From assembly GCA_964371055.1 (NCBI GenBank), contig CAYJLF010000012.1, positions 103,309 to 167,308 on the forward strand: DNA of 64,000 nucleotides, given 5' to 3'. This stretch comes from CAYJLF01 sp964371055. GTDB taxonomy: Bacteria > Eisenbacteria > RBG-16-71-46 > CAIMUX01. Shown in pieces: positions 33,352 through 42,216 of this stretch. The notes under the pieces are model-generated. The model saw nothing but the letters and a program-made list of their open reading frames with translations. It ran no database searches and was not told the origin of the DNA. Every line of letters begins with the position of its first letter. The stretch's first letter is position 1. The position numbers were made by a program, and so were the translations under genes.

Positions 33352-34998
33352 ATGCGTAAAGGATCTAGCAACGGAATGCGCTCTATAGCGGCATTCGCTG
33401 TTCTCTTATTTCTCGCGGCGGCGACGATCTCAGGTTGTAGCGACGACAAGCCCACCAGGGCCTCGCAGGAACTCCCTGACATCGAGGGAGCAGTCGTTCC
33501 CGAGACCGTCGAAGAAGGATCCCCAATCGATATCGAGGTCTGGGGCCGGACGCCGGACGAGAGTTGGACCCTAACGGGTTTCAACGTCCAAGGCGGCTCG
33601 GGAGATCTCGTGACGATCACACCGGAAGGGCATCGGACGGGTTCGATGATGGGTCGACGCGGCACCTTCCGCGGGACGGCGACCATCCCGGCACCCGGTT
33701 CTGGAGGGCATACCGTCCGGATCGCCGGCGGAGTCGGTCACATGGACTTTCCCATGCACGTTTTTCCCCGCAACGCGCTCGCGAATCTTATGGTCCACGG
33801 GCCTGGCGGCGACGGTCATGAGCAGCTCGTGATCGCCGCGGACGGCTGGGCTATCGCATTCCGCATGGGCGATGGACCAGCCGTGCGCGTGCAGCTCAGC
33901 GCCGCCGCGATCGACAGCGTCCGGGGTTTCTTTCAGGTCGCAGGTTTCCTCGACCTCGAAGACCACTACCTCGGGGACCATTCAATCGATGATGTCCTCT
34001 ATGAGGTTTCGTATCGTCCGGGGACTGGTCAGGCAAAGATCGTGATCGCAGAGGACCGCCTGGCGCCGGAATCCCTGAAACGCCTCGTCGAGGATCTGCG
34101 TGGGCTGCTCGATCGAATTCTCCAGGATGCTCCCGCGCCTCAGGCCGTCGTCGCAGCGCTGACGGTCGATCCCGTCTCGGGCGACCCTGGGACTCCCCGG
34201 TCGATCACACTTCTTCTGCAGAATCGTTCGGCGGATCCCGTGACGCTCCACTTCGCGACCTCACAGATGTACGAAGTTGCGATCATGGACATGCACGGGA
34301 TGAACGGCGACATGGGCCATGACGGCATGGGGGGAATGAATGGCATGGGCGGAATGGGGGGGAGCCATGATCCCGATTCCCCGCACCTGCTCTGGAACTG
34401 GGCGTACGAACGGGATTTCCCGCCCGCTCCGATAGACCTCATTTTGCAGGCCGGCGAGGTAGACACGTTTCGGGTCGCGTGGCCGGGAACGACGAATGAG
34501 GGCGCGGTGGCGGATACCGGTCTCTACCGGGTCGCGGCGATGATCCTCACCCAACCCATGGTTCCAACGCGTCAGGCGGAACTCGTCATCGGCTCGACAG
34601 CACCACCCCCGGAGCCGCTCGTCCTGGCGTGCACCGTCCGGCCGCAGTCCGGTCCCGCGAGCATGCAGAGAGAGATGCGGCTGACGATCGAAAACCCAAC
34701 AGACCAGCCGATCACACTCCACTTCCCGAATGGACAACAATACGACTTCTCGGTATTTGATCCGATGCGCATGCGCCCCGGACCGATGTGGATGTGGTCC
34801 CGAGGAGGGCCATTCGATCCCAACCCCATCGATCGGACGATTCAGCCCCATGAGCAGCTCGAGTTCGTCGAGCGATGGGACTGCACGGACTCCGAGGGTA
34901 TGCGGGCGCGCCCGGGCTGGTATGAGGTAAGTGCCGGGTTGACAGCGCCAGGTCTGCCCGTTGCCGGGCGCGTTCGAGTCGAGGTCACCAGGCAGTAG
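33352..34998 (+). CDS. Lipoprotein with two BsuPI-like domains and a Met-rich loop
   Basis: A 548-residue lipoprotein (lipobox TISGC) with a good AGGAGGTG site. Residues ~30-125 look like an immunoglobulin-type sandwich. Two BsuPI-like domains follow, each with the N-x-T/S-D-P-V/I-T-L-H-F motif (LLQNRSADPVTLHFAT near 285, and TIENPTDQPITLHFPN near 445). Inside the first is a Met/His/Gly loop, MNGDMGHDGMGGMNGMGGMG, of the kind that binds Cu+ or Ag+; a second Met patch is DPMRMRPGPMWMW. It follows a metal RND pump, so a periplasmic copper/silver-binding role is plausible. Confidence 0.75.
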   Translation: MRKGSSNGMRSIAAFAVLLFLAAATISGCSDDKPTRASQELPDIEGAVVPETVEEGSPIDIEVWGRTPDESWTLTGFNVQGGSGDLVTITPEGHRTGSMMGRRGTFRGTATIPAPGSGGHTVRIAGGVGHMDFPMHVFPRNALANLMVHGPGGDGHEQLVIAADGWAIAFRMGDGPAVRVQLSAAAIDSVRGFFQVAGFLDLEDHYLGDHSIDDVLYEVSYRPGTGQAKIVIAEDRLAPESLKRLVEDLRGLLDRILQDAPAPQAVVAALTVDPVSGDPGTPRSITLLLQNRSADPVTLHFATSQMYEVAIMDMHGMNGDMGHDGMGGMNGMGGMGGSHDPDSPHLLWNWAYERDFPPAPIDLILQAGEVDTFRVAWPGTTNEGAVADTGLYRVAAMILTQPMVPTRQAELVIGSTAPPPEPLVLACTVRPQSGPASMQREMRLTIENPTDQPITLHFPNGQQYDFSVFDPMRMRPGPMWMWSRGGPFDPNPIDRTIQPHEQLEFVERWDCTDSEGMRARPGWYEVSAGLTAPGLPVAGRVRVEVTRQ

Positions 34999-35178
34999 GC
35001 TTGCGCCTCTCCGGGATACTGACAACGGGAGGCGCAGCGGCGCCATGTGCCGTTTCTGCTCGTCTCACCTCTATCGGCACGCCTTCCGCAGGAGTCCGAC
35101 CGCCCGGGAATCCGGGGCTCCTGGGAAGGCCTAGGACTGCAATCTCAGAGAAGGCGCACAAGAGGAGAGCCACTCGCA

Positions 35179-35265
35179 TGCGGTGGGAATCCTCCCCGCC
35201 GTCTCCAGAATGTCTCCATGACCCGGGTCGCCCCGGGGGGACTGCAGGGGAAACGAGAGGACTCG
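35179..35265 (+). repeat. Repeat locus A, part alpha: ssrA-3'-like end plus 10-bp iterons
   Basis: GTGGGAATCC-TCCCCGCCGTCTCCA (ending 35207) resembles the T-arm and acceptor 3' half of tmRNA or a tRNA. It is followed by TGTCTCCA and then GGACT-type hexamers at 35239, 35249 (degenerate) and 35259, exactly 10 bases apart. The same layout recurs at loci B, C and D. Confidence 0.65.
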
Positions 35266-35307
35266 GAGTTCCGCGGGAACCACCGTCAGGTCAAGCCCTT
35301 CCGGTCG

Positions 35308-35371
35308 AAGTCATGCGCCGCCACCGGGTTAGGGTTTCGGCTCCGGAAGGGTTCGATTCCCGCCGCCTCCA
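35308..35371 (+). repeat. Repeat locus A, part beta: ssrA/tRNA-3'-like end
   Basis: GGGTTCGATTCCCGCCGCCT-CCA at 35349-35371 is a complete T-loop and 3' acceptor as in tmRNA. The 40 bases upstream (AAGTCATGCGCC...CACCGGGTTAGGG) are shared with locus B and partly with D. No 5' half of a tRNA or tmRNA is present, so this is a fragment. Confidence 0.7.
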
Positions 35372-35453
35372 AAGTCCCATTCCTGGTCGCCCGGGCGCGG
35401 GCTCGTTCGCCATGACCCCTGACCCGCCACGGCGACGATTTCGTGGCTGAGGC

Positions 35454-37655
35454 CTACGGGTCCCTCAAGTACCTCAGCGCAGCCTCCAGCACTTCATCTC
35501 GTCCAGCTCTGATCCCCTCGAGCGTGGGCGTGGCGTGAACATGGGGAGTGAGGCCGACGCGCTGAAGCTGGCGGCCATCGGCGTGACGGACCGCTTGGCC
35601 GGAGAATGAAAGTGTGATCCCGCCAGGCACCGTGAAGCTCGTTACGCCCCCGTCGGCGCCGGCCGAGTTGCTCCCCACGAAGACCGTCCCGTTCGCGGCC
35701 TGCAGGTAGAGACCAACATGTTCCGCGTAGCTCTGGGTGCGCTCGTCGATGAGCATGACGGTCAGCCCGGCGTATCGGTCGTCGTCGGGATCCCTCGGTC
35801 CGAGCGTCTGGATCCACGAGCAGCGCTGCCGTCCTTCGTCGGCCGGGCCGAGAAGAAGGCACACCTCGAACCGCGCGACGGGAACCTCCGCATCCCCCGC
35901 GAGCCGCCTCACGATCGCCCGCGGGGCGAGGGGCCTGGGATACCCCCGCATGTCGAAGATGATCGCCTTTGCGTCCCACAAGCCGTCGAGCGCCGCGTCC
36001 GCGTCTTCGCGCTCCAGGCGGGCCAGGTCGACGTAGCCGATGTCCTTAGCCAGCCGGCGTACCGTGGGACCGGATCGGCCATCCGGGAAGCGCGGATATG
36101 CGGCCTTCCGCGGTATCTCCACGGCCCGGCCCCGTCCATCTCTTCCCTGGATCGTCACGCGGGCGGCGCTGCCGTCCGCGCCGAACAGCATGAAGTCCGC
36201 GGCCCGCGCCATGAGCCGGTGCGGGGTGGACGCGGCCATGTATCGGGCATGGCGACGGAAGCGATCGACCGCACCCTCCCCATCGACCTCGACGACGACG
36301 TCGCCGACCTCGATCCCCGCGGCCCGGGCCGCCTTCTCATCCCGGAAACCGCAGACGACCGGCGCATCCTCGATCCAGCGCACATACAGCGCGGACGGGA
36401 CAGCCCCGAAGTGGCTCGCCAGCGTTTCGCTGCGGACCACTCCGTGCGAGTCGCCGATGTGCGTGTACATTTCAGCGACCGCGAGGTGGTAGGCCAGGGC
36501 GTCTTCCGCCGCGATGAACCGCGGGAGGAAGGACCGGAGAACCATGTCCCAGTCCCCATCGATCAGGTCCCGATAGGGAAAGAAGTAGTGGATTGCCGAC
36601 CAGGTCTTGAACGCGGCGACCACCCGGTAGCCGAGGGAGGGATGGGGGTTGTCGCCGGATCCGGGATCCGGGGGCGGCGCCGCGACCGCGGGCAGGTGTG
36701 GTCGTGGCGGTCGCTCCACCCCGTGTCCACGCAGGAACGCAAGGGCGCGCTGAACACAGGGATCTCCGGTGTCTCCGCCGCACCTCGCGGGCAGGATCAC
36801 ATCGGGCAGGAAGCCGGTGGTGCCATCGACGTGGACCAGTTCCCCGAGACGCATGCGGACCTGGATTCCTTCGCCCATGGATACCGTGTGCGTCCGGATG
36901 AGCGACTCGTCCGTCACCGGCCCTTCGGCGAGCACGGCCGCCTGCCCTGCGTCCTGGAGGGCAACCATGACACTGGGAAGAATCGTCAGGGAGTTGACCA
37001 GGAAGACAATCGGGAGGTCTACGCTCCGGCTGACCGGCGTGACCGTCCGACCGTCCAGGACACGGAAACCTGAGTGATATTGGGGCGAGCGCTGGTCCGC
37101 AAGGCCGTGGTGCATCCGGAGGCGTTCCGCGGGGGAGATCACTGGCCGCGGAACCAGCATCCCCTCCAGCTGGCTGACCTCGAGGAGGACTGGCAGCCAG
37201 TCGCAGGGCTCCGCGGATCGAAGATCGAAGAGGACACCCGTCGCGTCGGCGAGCATCGGCAGGACCGCAGCCAGCTTCAGACTTGCTTCCTGGAAATCGC
37301 TCCCGATTGTCGTCTCATTCAGCGTCACACAAAGGAGTCCGTCTGCCGGCCAGTGCGCGATGCGAGCCGAACCGGCCTCGATAGGCTCGACGCGATCGGC
37401 ATCTGCCGCGGCCGGCACGGACTTCGTGGCCGTCGCTACAGGAAGGACGCGCGTGACGGGATCATCCAGCGCATCCAGCATCGACTGGATCACATCCCGG
37501 TATGATGCGGAGTCGCTGGCGGTCAGGGCGCGGGGAACGGCGCTCGCGAGCGCCGCGTCCCAGTCGATTCCGCGGTACGCGAGGAAAGGGTGGAAGTAGC
37601 GATTTGCGCTCCACAATTCGCCCAGCCTGGCGAGCCTCTCGGTCACAACATCCAT
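35454..37655 (-). CDS. S41-family peptidase-like protein, duplicated
   Basis: A 733-residue protein. It has two homologous helical/alpha-beta lobes: LWSANRYFHPFLAYRGIDWD at the N-terminus and TWSAIHYFFPYRDLIDGDWD near 345. A PDZ-like stretch (RAAGIEVGDVVVEVDGEGAV) and a C-terminal S41 catalytic domain follow, with DLARLEREDADAAL, MLIDERTQSYAEHVGLYL (nucleophile Ser in TQSYAE) and NSAGADGGVTSFTVPGGI. No signal peptide is seen from the ATG at 37655; the frame is open to 37808 but that part is not protein-like. The N-terminal lobe seems to have lost the catalytic residues. Role unknown. Confidence 0.85.
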   Translation of the reverse strand: MDVVTERLARLGELWSANRYFHPFLAYRGIDWDAALASAVPRALTASDSASYRDVIQSMLDALDDPVTRVLPVATATKSVPAAADADRVEPIEAGSARIAHWPADGLLCVTLNETTIGSDFQEASLKLAAVLPMLADATGVLFDLRSAEPCDWLPVLLEVSQLEGMLVPRPVISPAERLRMHHGLADQRSPQYHSGFRVLDGRTVTPVSRSVDLPIVFLVNSLTILPSVMVALQDAGQAAVLAEGPVTDESLIRTHTVSMGEGIQVRMRLGELVHVDGTTGFLPDVILPARCGGDTGDPCVQRALAFLRGHGVERPPRPHLPAVAAPPPDPGSGDNPHPSLGYRVVAAFKTWSAIHYFFPYRDLIDGDWDMVLRSFLPRFIAAEDALAYHLAVAEMYTHIGDSHGVVRSETLASHFGAVPSALYVRWIEDAPVVCGFRDEKAARAAGIEVGDVVVEVDGEGAVDRFRRHARYMAASTPHRLMARAADFMLFGADGSAARVTIQGRDGRGRAVEIPRKAAYPRFPDGRSGPTVRRLAKDIGYVDLARLEREDADAALDGLWDAKAIIFDMRGYPRPLAPRAIVRRLAGDAEVPVARFEVCLLLGPADEGRQRCSWIQTLGPRDPDDDRYAGLTVMLIDERTQSYAEHVGLYLQAANGTVFVGSNSAGADGGVTSFTVPGGITLSFSGQAVRHADGRQLQRVGLTPHVHATPTLEGIRAGRDEVLEAALRYLRDP

Positions 37656-38009
37656 GGATCGATCATCTCCGCAGATTCCCGCGCCATCGCCCGCGGCGAA
37701 CGCCCCGGTGCTCCAGCCTCCCGGCGGAGGGTGCCAGATTGCAGGCCCCCGCGCCTCCCAATTGTCTCTAACGCCGGGAAGGAATCCCGGGGACCCGAGG
37801 GAAATCACGGAGACCGGGAAGGTGGCGGAATCCGATGCCGGTGAACCGATCTGGTACCGACGTCGTTCACCAACGGGTGGTTAGAAGATTGCGGAAGGTG
37901 CGCGCCACCGGTGCGGCGGATTGCGGCCGGCGGACCCGCGCCGCGGCGAGCGGAGTCTGGGGCGTAGCGAAGCGGGAACGGGTCCGTCTGGACCCTACCC
38001 GATGGATTC
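37656..38009. other. Divergent intergenic region upstream of the S41-type gene
   Basis: About 354 bases containing the control region of the leftward S41 gene and of the PadR remnant. No clear promoter boxes, repeats or RNA genes were seen. Confidence 0.35.
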
Positions 38010-38330
38010 TTGAAATACATAGAACAGCAATGTACTAGACAGCCAGGTACGGATCTCGGGAAGGATCTCGTCGCGGCGTCCGCCACGCCGCTCGTGCTCG
38101 CCATCCCGGCCGAGGGTGACAGCTACGGCTACGCCGTCATCAAGAGGGTGGCCGGCCTGTCGGGCGGCCGTCTGCAGTGGACAGACGGCATGCTCTACCC
38201 GGTTCTGCACGGGCTCGAGCGGCTCGGCTTCGTGGCCGCGAGGTGGGGGGAGTCCGAACGCGGAAGCGCAAGCACTACCGGATCACCAGAAATCGGCAAG
38301 CCGCGCTTCAAGCGCAGCGATCTTGACCCG
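38010..38330 (+). pseudogene. PadR-family regulator remnant, frameshifted
   Basis: The plus strand encodes IPAEGDSYGYAVIKRVAGLS then WTDGMLYPVLHGLERLGFVA, the PadR wing-helix core. Immediately after SERG the frame must shift by one base to continue KRKHYRITRNRQA, which is the expected PadR continuation (G-R-x-R-K-x-Y-x-I-T). A stop follows and the rest of the gene is missing where the opposite-strand HepT gene begins. A broken regulator probably once controlling the S41-type gene. Confidence 0.65.
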
Positions 38331-38706
38331 GATCTCGTCCGTCGTATTCCTGCTCCCCGCCGGTGTCGGCCGAGGTCTGGATGTCGGAAAGCTGAGCTGC
38401 AAGCTGTGGCAACTCGGTCTCTACGATGGCCCAAACGAGGTCGAGGTCGACATCGAAATAGTCATGAACGACCCGGTGGCGTAGCCCCACAATGCGATGC
38501 CACGGAATATCCACGTGTCGATCCTTGAACTCCTGCGGCAACCGATTGGCCGCTTCGCCGATCACCGTCAGGTTGCGGATGACGGCGTCGGCCGCCGTGT
38601 CGTTACGCAGAAACGCCTCGTGGTCCATGCCTGCAACAGAGCGCTCGATTCGGCGGATTCGCTCCAGCATGTCCTCGATGAGGAGGCCTGCCGGCCTACG
38701 CGACAT
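38308..38706 (-). CDS. hepT: HepT-type HEPN toxin
   Basis: A 132-residue HEPN protein with the R-x4-H-x-Y signature RHRVVHDYF, the RNase active site and the Tyr that the antitoxin AMPylates. Preceded by the typical RNLTVIGEAANRLP and IPWHRIVGLRHRV. Starts at 38706, overlapping the antitoxin gene by 11 bases. HepT cleaves RNA or is silenced by poly-AMPylation of the Tyr. The C-terminus (SADTGGEQEYDGRDPGQDR) is extended and acidic compared with the usual ~110 residues. Confidence 0.9.
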   Translation of the reverse strand: MSRRPAGLLIEDMLERIRRIERSVAGMDHEAFLRNDTAADAVIRNLTVIGEAANRLPQEFKDRHVDIPWHRIVGLRHRVVHDYFDVDLDLVWAIVETELPQLAAQLSDIQTSADTGGEQEYDGRDPGQDRCA

Positions 38707-38989
38707 CGACCAGCTCCTCTTCGATGACTGCCCAGTGCCGAGGGGTGATGGCCCGGCGGGAGACCACGTCCGCGTGAACGCCGAGCAAAGATTCGATCCG
38801 CTCCGCCAGATCCACGAACCGCAGACCGATGGAAGGGTCGACCTCTACGAGAATGTCCACATCGCTGGCTTCGGTCTGCTGACCGCGGGCATAGGAGCCA
38901 AACAGGGCCAGCCGGGTCACATGGAAGTCCCGCGCGAGATCGGGCAGGGCTATCTGTAGGATCTCCAGGATTTCCTGTGCACTCCGCAT
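38696..38989 (-). CDS. mntA: MntA-type nucleotidyltransferase antitoxin
   Basis: A 97-residue minimal nucleotidyltransferase with LALFGSYARGQQTEASDVDI, the G-S-x10-D-x-D motif. Known MntA enzymes transfer AMP from ATP to the Tyr of HepT's R-x4-H-x-Y motif, neutralising it. ATG at 38989. First gene of the leftward HepT/MntA pair, overlapping the toxin gene by 11 bases. It sits just before repeat locus B. Confidence 0.9.
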   Translation of the reverse strand: MRSAQEILEILQIALPDLARDFHVTRLALFGSYARGQQTEASDVDILVEVDPSIGLRFVDLAERIESLLGVHADVVSRRAITPRHWAVIEEELVDVA

Positions 38990-39075
38990 GATCAGTCTCC
39001 GGTGAACGCAGCCCGACCCACCCCATCGTCCGTGGGATGCGTCAAGGCGCTTTGTCCTCATTAGGAACAGTGCCA

Positions 39076-39155
39076 GAAACCCGGTCTTCCCGTCTCCAAA
39101 ATGTCTCCACGACGCAAGTAAACTCCAGTGGACTCAGGGGGACTCCAGGGGACTC
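39076..39155 (+). repeat. Repeat locus B, part alpha: ssrA-3'-like end plus 10-bp iterons
   Basis: CCGGTCTTCCCGTCTCCA (ending 39098) then ATGTCTCCACGAC, followed by GGACTC at 39130, 39140 and 39150 and a degenerate AAACTC at 39120, all at a 10-base period. Same layout as loci A, C and D. Confidence 0.7.
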
Positions 39156-39199
39156 GATCGACGGCACCAACACCCTGTCAGCGAACTGATTAGGCAGCG

Positions 39200-39263
39200 A
39201 AGTCATGCGCCAGCACCAGGTTATGGATTTGTTGCCACAAGGGTTCGATTCCCGCCGCCTCCA
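39200..39263 (+). repeat. Repeat locus B, part beta: ssrA/tRNA-3'-like end
   Basis: GGGTTCGATTCCCGCCGCCT-CCA at 39241-39263, with the shared upstream AAGTCATGCGCC...CACCAGGTTA. Unlike A and D it is followed directly by a good rho-independent terminator, as for a real tmRNA or tRNA gene, so it may be the 3' end of the original target gene. Confidence 0.7.
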
Positions 39264-39268
39264 CACTG

Positions 39269-39296
39269 GGCACGCCTCCGGCGTGCCTGTTTCTTT
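39269..39296 (+). terminator. Rho-independent terminator after repeat B
   Basis: GGCACGCC (39269-39276), loop TCC, GGCGTGCC (39280-39287), then TGTTTCTTT. An eight-base perfect stem, three-base loop and T-rich tail. Confidence 0.65.
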
Positions 39297-39569
39297 CGAG
39301 GCGGGCTTCTCGATCCCCGACGGGGATCTCGGGTCCCGCCGCTCTCAGAATTATCTCACGATGTTTCCATCGGTTAGCTTCGAAGGACCCGCCGTCTCCA
39401 GGACTCCTCCACCGCCGGGCCGCGGGGCTCCTCCCACCTGCTCCGTGATCCCCGCGTCGAGGGCGGGCCCACGCCTGAATCGCGGATAGATCCGGCCTGC
39501 CCTTGCGGACATGCGATCGGTGGGTCATGATGTGTGGAGAGATGTGTAGCTTGGGGCTCCGGAGGAATC
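39297..39569. other. Intergenic region between repeat B and VapB
   Basis: About 270 bases of GC-rich DNA with no gene; it presumably carries the vapBC promoter. I see no convincing -35/-10 pair. Confidence 0.35.
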
Positions 39570-39773
39570 ATGCCCACGAACCTGGATCTCGATGATGCCC
39601 TCGTCGCGGAAGCCAAGAAACTTGGCAAGCACAAGACCAAGCGGGAGGCAGTCAACCAAGCCCTCCGGGAGTACGTGGCCCGGCGAAAGCGGCGTCGGGT
39701 GCTCGATCTCTTCGGGAAGGTCGACTGGGAATCTGACTACGATTACAAGGCGGAGCGGAGACGGCGAGGTTGA
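39570..39773 (+). CDS. vapB: VapB-type antitoxin
   Basis: A 67-residue antitoxin with a clear GGAGGA site. Residues 1-40 (MPTNLDLDDALVAEAKKLGK and KTKREAVNQALREYVARRKR) are the VapB/DUF2191 DNA-binding part; the tail LFGKVDWESDYDYKAERR contacts the toxin. It remains intact, with its own stop TGA at 39771-39773, which also forms part of the 4-bp target duplication (TGAG) of the IS3 element inserted immediately after it. Its partner VapC now lies 2.8 kb downstream. Confidence 0.9.
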   Translation: MPTNLDLDDALVAEAKKLGKHKTKREAVNQALREYVARRKRRRVLDLFGKVDWESDYDYKAERRRRG

Positions 39774-39824
39774 GTGAACCGCCCCGGGTTTGCCGGAGGC
39801 TCCATTCCTTGAGAGGATGGCGCC

Positions 39825-40145
39825 ATGGCAAGACCAAGCAGGTACTCACCGGAGGTCCGGGAACGGGCGGTCCGGATGGTTGTGGAGCACGGGCGGGAGC
39901 ACGAGTCGCAGTGGGCGGCGATCCAGTCGATAGCCGGGAAGATCGGCTGTTCGGGTGAGACGCTGCGGAAGTGGGTGCGGCAGGCCGAGCGTGACCAGGG
40001 GCGCCGGCCTGGGTTGACGACCGAAGAGCGAGAGCGCCTGAAGGAGCTGGAGCGGGAGAACCGTGAGCTTCGGCGGGCGAACGAGATTCTTCGGAAGGCG
40101 TCGGCGTATTTCGCGCAGGCGGAGCTCGACCGCCGCGTGAAGTGA
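39825..40145 (+). CDS. IS3-family transposase OrfA
   Basis: A 106-residue helix-turn-helix protein (RYSPEVRERAVRMVVEHGRE; KIGCSGETLRKWVRQAERDQ) with a leucine-zipper-like tail (ELERENRELRRANEILRKAS). Intact. In active IS3 elements OrfA and OrfB are fused by a -1 frameshift near the end of orfA; the downstream frame is in the -1 position here. Confidence 0.92.
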   Translation: MARPSRYSPEVRERAVRMVVEHGREHESQWAAIQSIAGKIGCSGETLRKWVRQAERDQGRRPGLTTEERERLKELERENRELRRANEILRKASAYFAQAELDRRVK

Positions 40146-40753
40146 TGGTGGCGTTCGTCGACGACCACCGGGAGCAGTACGGAGTCGAGCCGATCTGCGC
40201 GGTGGTGCCGATCGCTCCGTCCAGCTACTACGAGGAGAAGGCCCGCCAGGTCGATCCGGGGCGCCGGCCGGCCCGGGCTCGGCGGGAAGAGGTCCTGCGG
40301 GAGCAGATCGACCGGGTCTGGAAGGAGAACTTCCAGGTCTATGGGGTGCGCAAAGTGTGGCGGCAGCTGAACCGCGAGGGGATCCGGGTCGCCCGGTGCA
40401 CGGTAGGGCGCCTGATGCGCCAGATGGGCCTGCAGGGAGCGATTCGGGGCCGGAAGTTCAAGACCACGATCGGCGATGATTCGATCTCCCGCCCGGGGGA
40501 CCTGGTGGACCGCCAGTTCGTCGCGACCCGGCCGAACCAGTTGTGGGTGGCGGACCTGACCTACGTGGCGACCTGGTGCGGGTTCGTCTATGTCGCCTTC
40601 GTGATCGATGTCTTTGCCCGACGGATCGTGGGCTGGCGGGCTTCCAGGTCGCTGCGGAGCGATCTCGCTCTCGATGCCCTCGAGCAGGCGCTCTACGCAC
40701 GCCCCCGCACCGAGGTCGAGAAGCTGATCCATCACAGCGATCGCGGGGTGCAG

Positions 40754-42216
40754 GGTGGATTCAAACGGTCGTTGCAACACCTTAGGAACGGGGGTTGCAG
40801 TGACGAGAATGAGGCGGCGATGTTCGGATCGAGCTGGGCGTGGCAAGTTACGATCTCCAGGCCGGCCCTCGGTGGGGCGGCACGAGGAGCAGCGGCAGTT
40901 CTGGGAGGCAATCGCGGCGGGGGCTTCGAGTGAGGATGCCGCGACCGCCGCGGGAGTGTCGCCAGCCGTGGGCACACGATGGTTTCGGAAGGCTGGAGGA
41001 ATGCCACCATCACACCTTGCCGCGGCGTCGCCGCCGCTCTCCAGGCGATACTTGTCTTTCGCCGAACGGGAAGAGATCGCCATCTTACGCGCTGGCGGCA
41101 ATGGAGTCCGCGAGATCGCACGCCGTCTGGCACGGGCCGCATCGACGATTTCTCGCGAACTGAGGCGGAACGCCGCCACGCGTAATGGTGGGTTCGGGTA
41201 TCGCGCCACGACCGCGCAGTGGCATGCCGATCGGGCGGCCCGTCGCCCAAAACCGGCGCGACTGGCCACGAACGAAACACTGCGGAGGTATGTGCAGGAA
41301 CGGTTGGCTGGCCTTGTCGTCGCTCCGGACGGGGTCGTGGTGACCGGGCCCGACGTACCGTGGAGGGGGCGCAAACACGGGCGCCGACAGTTGCGGCGGT
41401 GGACTCGCGCGTGGAGCCCGGAGCAGATCGCTCGGCGCTTGCGGCTCGAGTTTCCAGAGGACACGAAGATGCGCATCAGCCACGAGGCCATTTACCAGGC
41501 GCTGTATGTGCAGGGCCGGGGGGGCCTGCGCCGTGACCTCACCGCCTGCCTCCGCACAGGCCGTGCTCTGCGCGTGCCGCGGGCGCGCACCCGCGGACAG
41601 GGCAAGTCGTTCGTCACCCCGGAGATCATGATCAGCGAGCGGCCAGCGGAAGCGGCGGACCGGGCGGTACCAGGCCACTGGGAAGGTGATCTCATCGTGG
41701 GCCTGGGCAGTTCGGCGATCGGCACGCTCGTCGAGCGCACAACGCGATTCACGCTCCTGCTCCACCTGCCCTTCATGAAAGGCCACCGTCGCGGCGTGCG
41801 CGCCAAGAACGGACCGGCTCTTGCCGGGCATGGAGCCGAGGCAGTTCGGGGCGCGATCGCGCTCACAATCGGGAGGTTACCCGAGCAGCTTCGAAAGTCG
41901 CTGACATGGGACCAAGGAGCCGAGATGGCCCAGCACACACGATTGCGGATCGACACCGGTTTGCGGATCTACTTCTGCGATCCGCACAGTCCATGGCAGC
42001 GCGGAACCAACGAGAACACGAATGGCCTGCTGCGGCAGTACTTCCCAAAGGGAACTGATCTGAGTCTGCACGGGGCCAAGGAACTGATGGCGGTAGCCCT
42101 AGCCCTCAACACCAGACCCAGGAAGACTCTTGGCTGGAAAACACCGGCGGAGGCGTTCGACCAGCTGGTAAAGTCATCACAAGAGGCCAGCGTTGCAACG
42201 ACCGTTTGAATCCACC
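40754..42216 (+). mobile_element. IS30-family element nested in IS3
   Basis: A 1463-bp element with 25-bp perfect inverted repeats at 40754-40778 and 42192-42216 (starting GGTGGATTCAAAC). CAG at 40751-40753 and 42217-42219 is the 3-bp target duplication. Confidence 0.93.
40809..42209 (+). CDS. IS30-family transposase
   Basis: A 466-residue DDE transposase. HTH: YLSFAEREEIAILRAGGNGV then EIARRLARAASTISRELRRN. Catalytic motifs: GHWEGDLIVG (first Asp), LTWDQGAEMA (second Asp), and DPHSPWQRGTNENTNGLLRQ (Glu) with YFPKGTDL. The ATG at 40809 avoids reading through the inverted repeat. The stop lies inside the right repeat. It appears intact and potentially active. Confidence 0.93.
   Translation: MRRRCSDRAGRGKLRSPGRPSVGRHEEQRQFWEAIAAGASSEDAATAAGVSPAVGTRWFRKAGGMPPSHLAAASPPLSRRYLSFAEREEIAILRAGGNGVREIARRLARAASTISRELRRNAATRNGGFGYRATTAQWHADRAARRPKPARLATNETLRRYVQERLAGLVVAPDGVVVTGPDVPWRGRKHGRRQLRRWTRAWSPEQIARRLRLEFPEDTKMRISHEAIYQALYVQGRGGLRRDLTACLRTGRALRVPRARTRGQGKSFVTPEIMISERPAEAADRAVPGHWEGDLIVGLGSSAIGTLVERTTRFTLLLHLPFMKGHRRGVRAKNGPALAGHGAEAVRGAIALTIGRLPEQLRKSLTWDQGAEMAQHTRLRIDTGLRIYFCDPHSPWQRGTNENTNGLLRQYFPKGTDLSLHGAKELMAVALALNTRPRKTLGWKTPAEAFDQLVKSSQEASVATTV

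Larger units (their letters stand above)
34999..35453. other. Gene-free boundary region carrying repeat locus A
   Basis: About 455 bases between the BsuPI lipoprotein and the end of the S41-type gene. It holds both parts of repeat locus A and no gene; it marks the left edge of the module chain. Confidence 0.5.

Noticed and set aside
35454..37808. Start of the S41-type gene at 37808
   Set aside because: The extra 51 residues are Gly/Trp/Pro-rich and unlike the family, which normally starts near MDVVTERLARLGELW.
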